From NCBI GenBank assembly GCA_903876715.1, contig CAIRBF010000384.1:1-33804 (forward strand): a DNA stretch of 33,804 nucleotides, read 5' to 3'. This DNA comes from an uncultured beta proteobacterium. GTDB lineage: Bacteria > Pseudomonadota > Gammaproteobacteria > Burkholderiales > Burkholderiaceae_C. The notes below the pieces were generated by a model. That model worked only from the letters and a program-made list of their open reading frames with translations. It made no database searches and was not told the DNA's origin. Below are positions 32,645 to 33,804 of the stretch, piece by piece. How positions within the stretch are numbered: position 1 is the first letter of the stretch; each line of letters begins with the position of its first letter. The position numbers and the translations under genes were made by a program.

Positions 32645-32850
32645 TCATGCATCCGCAGCGATGCGCATGACCGCCTCGGCCGCGTCGGTGATATCGATGC
32701 CCAGATGGCTGCGCAGCGGCAGCAATGACCTGATCGTCATCGACGTCGCCGACCACCACACGCGGGACGCGGGTCGGCTCGACGAACTCGATCGCCTCGA
32801 TGTCATCCGACAGCACATCACGGGCTGATCGACCGATCGAGGTCAGCCTC
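32645..32850 (-). pseudogene. Remnant of a PIN-family toxin gene
   Basis: The piece IEAIEFVEPTRVPRVVVGDVDDDQVIAAA resembles, over its second half, the core of PIN_3-family toxins, whose next residues normally hold the ADLIVTGD strand. Here that strand is missing, and the tail HLGIDITDAAEAVMRIAADA continues in another frame to the TGA at 32645. The N-terminal half cannot be traced with confidence. No antitoxin is recognised beside it. Confidence 0.5.
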
Positions 32851-33126
32851 GCAGCGGCCGACCTCTGCGTGTGCTCGACGTGCCATCGCCTGAAGCTTCT
32901 TCTCGGCAGTGAGGGCGTCGAGTCGCTCCGTGCCGAAGTCTTCGCATGTTCCATCGGCACTACGCGTCCGCATCAAGCGCTACCGCCGCCCGCTGTTGCA
33001 CTCCGGTTGATTTGGAAGAACAGCCAGCCAACGCAGGCGTCGAGCAGAAAGGGGGTTCCCCTTGAGGGTTTCCGGCAGTCAGCAGGGAGGCGGGCCTGTG
33101 AAGGCCCTCCACCTCCCATCAGCCCC

Positions 33127-33804
33127 TCACCCCTGCAGCAGGTCCAGCAGCGTGCGCGCGATCACCTTCGTCGCGCGGCGCAGGTCTTCCAGCACCAGGT
33201 GCTCGTCGGCGCGCTTGGCGTTGGACTCGAGCACGGTGCGCGGGCCGGCGCCGTAGATCACGGCGGGCACGCCATGCTCGCCGTACAGGCGCACGTCGGT
33301 GTACAGCGGCGTGCCGCTCTCGGGGATGGGCTCGCCGAAGACAGCCTGGCCGTGGCGCTGCAGCGGCTCGATCAGCGCGCGGTTGCCCGGCAGCGGCTTC
33401 AGCGAGTTCGCCAGCAGCAGGCGGCGGATCTCGAGGCGGATGCCGGGGCAGCGGGCGACGGTGGCGGTGATGAGCGCGCGCACCTCGGCCTCGACCGTGG
33501 CGGAATCCTCCTCGGGGATCATGCGCCGGTCGAGCTTGAGCACCACCTTGCCGGGCACGACGTTGGTGTTGCTGCCGCCCTCGATGCGGCCGACGTTGAG
33601 GTAGGGGTGCGTGATGCCCGGCACCTGCGAGCGGCGCTCGCGCAGCACGTCGTTGTGCGCGTACAGCGCGGTCAGCAGTTTGTTCGCCGCCTGCAGCGCG
33701 TCGACGCCGGTGTGCGGAAACGCCGCATGCGAGGCAACGCCGTGCAGCGTGAGCTCCATCTGCAGGCAGCCGTTGTGCGCGGTGACGACCTCGTAGCTGA
33801 AGCC
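33127..33804 (-). CDS. M20 family metallopeptidase (ArgE/DapE-like), C-terminal part (cut by window edge)
   Basis: The last 225 codons of an M20 hydrolase; the N-terminal metal-binding half lies beyond the window. Visible are the dimerisation domain (GVASHAAFPHTGVDALQAAN, GGSNTNVVPGKVVLKLDRRM) and the return to the catalytic domain with ESGTPLYTDVRLYGEHGVP, VIYGAGPRTVLESNAKRADE (the His usually seen in this last ligand region would be in ADEH) and the stop at 33127. Such enzymes hydrolyse amide bonds in small N-acyl amino acids or dipeptides. It is the apparent parent of remnants A and B upstream on the same strand. Confidence 0.9.
   Translation of the reverse strand, partial: GFSYEVVTAHNGCLQMELTLHGVASHAAFPHTGVDALQAANKLLTALYAHNDVLRERRSQVPGITHPYLNVGRIEGGSNTNVVPGKVVLKLDRRMIPEEDSATVEAEVRALITATVARCPGIRLEIRRLLLANSLKPLPGNRALIEPLQRHGQAVFGEPIPESGTPLYTDVRLYGEHGVPAVIYGAGPRTVLESNAKRADEHLVLEDLRRATKVIARTLLDLLQG

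Noticed and set aside
30110-33390. The M20 repeats as an insertion sequence or integron-type element
   Set aside because: The repeated segment is the coding 3' end of an M20 gene; there is no transposase, no terminal inverted repeat and no integrase.

Overview
The window reads as chromosomal DNA of a very GC-rich betaproteobacterium of the order Burkholderiales (Comamonadaceae or Rubrivivax/Leptothrix type). The main reasons are three Bug/TctC-type periplasmic receptors without their membrane partners, a Tat-exported TRAP receptor operon, the cysteine-rich CWC and DUF4743-Nudix families, and very strong GC bias at third codon positions. The genus cannot be fixed from sequence reading alone. 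No rRNA, tRNA, CRISPR array, transposase or integrase was seen.

Layout. 1-5083 (minus) is a run of close genes: an alpha/beta-hydrolase lipoprotein, a DUF4386 membrane protein, an MDR-type oxidoreductase, a DUF4281 (ABA4-like) membrane protein, a small membrane protein and the N-terminus of a haloalkane dehalogenase cut by the window edge. 5547-8042 (plus) is an envelope-stress-like module: a Spy/CpxP-like lipoprotein, an OmpR-type regulator and a sensor kinase with a His/Asp-rich periplasmic loop. 8315-10303 (plus) is a TetR regulator with a NemR-like box in its own, apparently leaderless, promoter, then a hydrolase and a membrane protein. 10328-11057 (minus) is a Phd/VapC toxin-antitoxin pair. 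11205-14548 is a decaying region: a DUF2855 pseudogene, an SDR gene stopped by one in-frame TGA, a GST, a WHG-domain TetR with a clear operator, and a hydrolase remnant.

14690-16929 (minus) pairs a Bug receptor with an M20 amidohydrolase. 17113-17988 is a Nudix hydrolase. 18169-22326 (plus) is a complete TRAP transporter with an intrinsic terminator between dctP and dctQ and a DctM subunit split by a proline-rich decapeptide repeat. 22432-24606 (minus) is a CWC protein, a Bug receptor and a translationally coupled BMP-type binding protein that lacks a signal peptide. 24727-28381 is a probable catabolic unit: MarR regulator, FAD monooxygenase and Bug receptor on the minus strand, facing a TauD/TfdA dioxygenase on the plus strand, with the same 12-bp motif at both ends of the shared promoter region.

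28463-33804 holds a GNAT acetyltransferase, a conserved hypothetical gene, two tandem Bor-family lipoproteins, a second-type peptide deformylase, a PIN-toxin remnant, and three same-strand copies of the 3' end of one M20 peptidase gene. Two of the copies are wreckage; the third runs off the window. Overall this is an accessory region rich in uptake and catabolic functions, with many decayed genes. The strongest unusual signals are the repeat inside DctM, the CWC-Bug-BMP module and the M20 fragment series around the bor pair.
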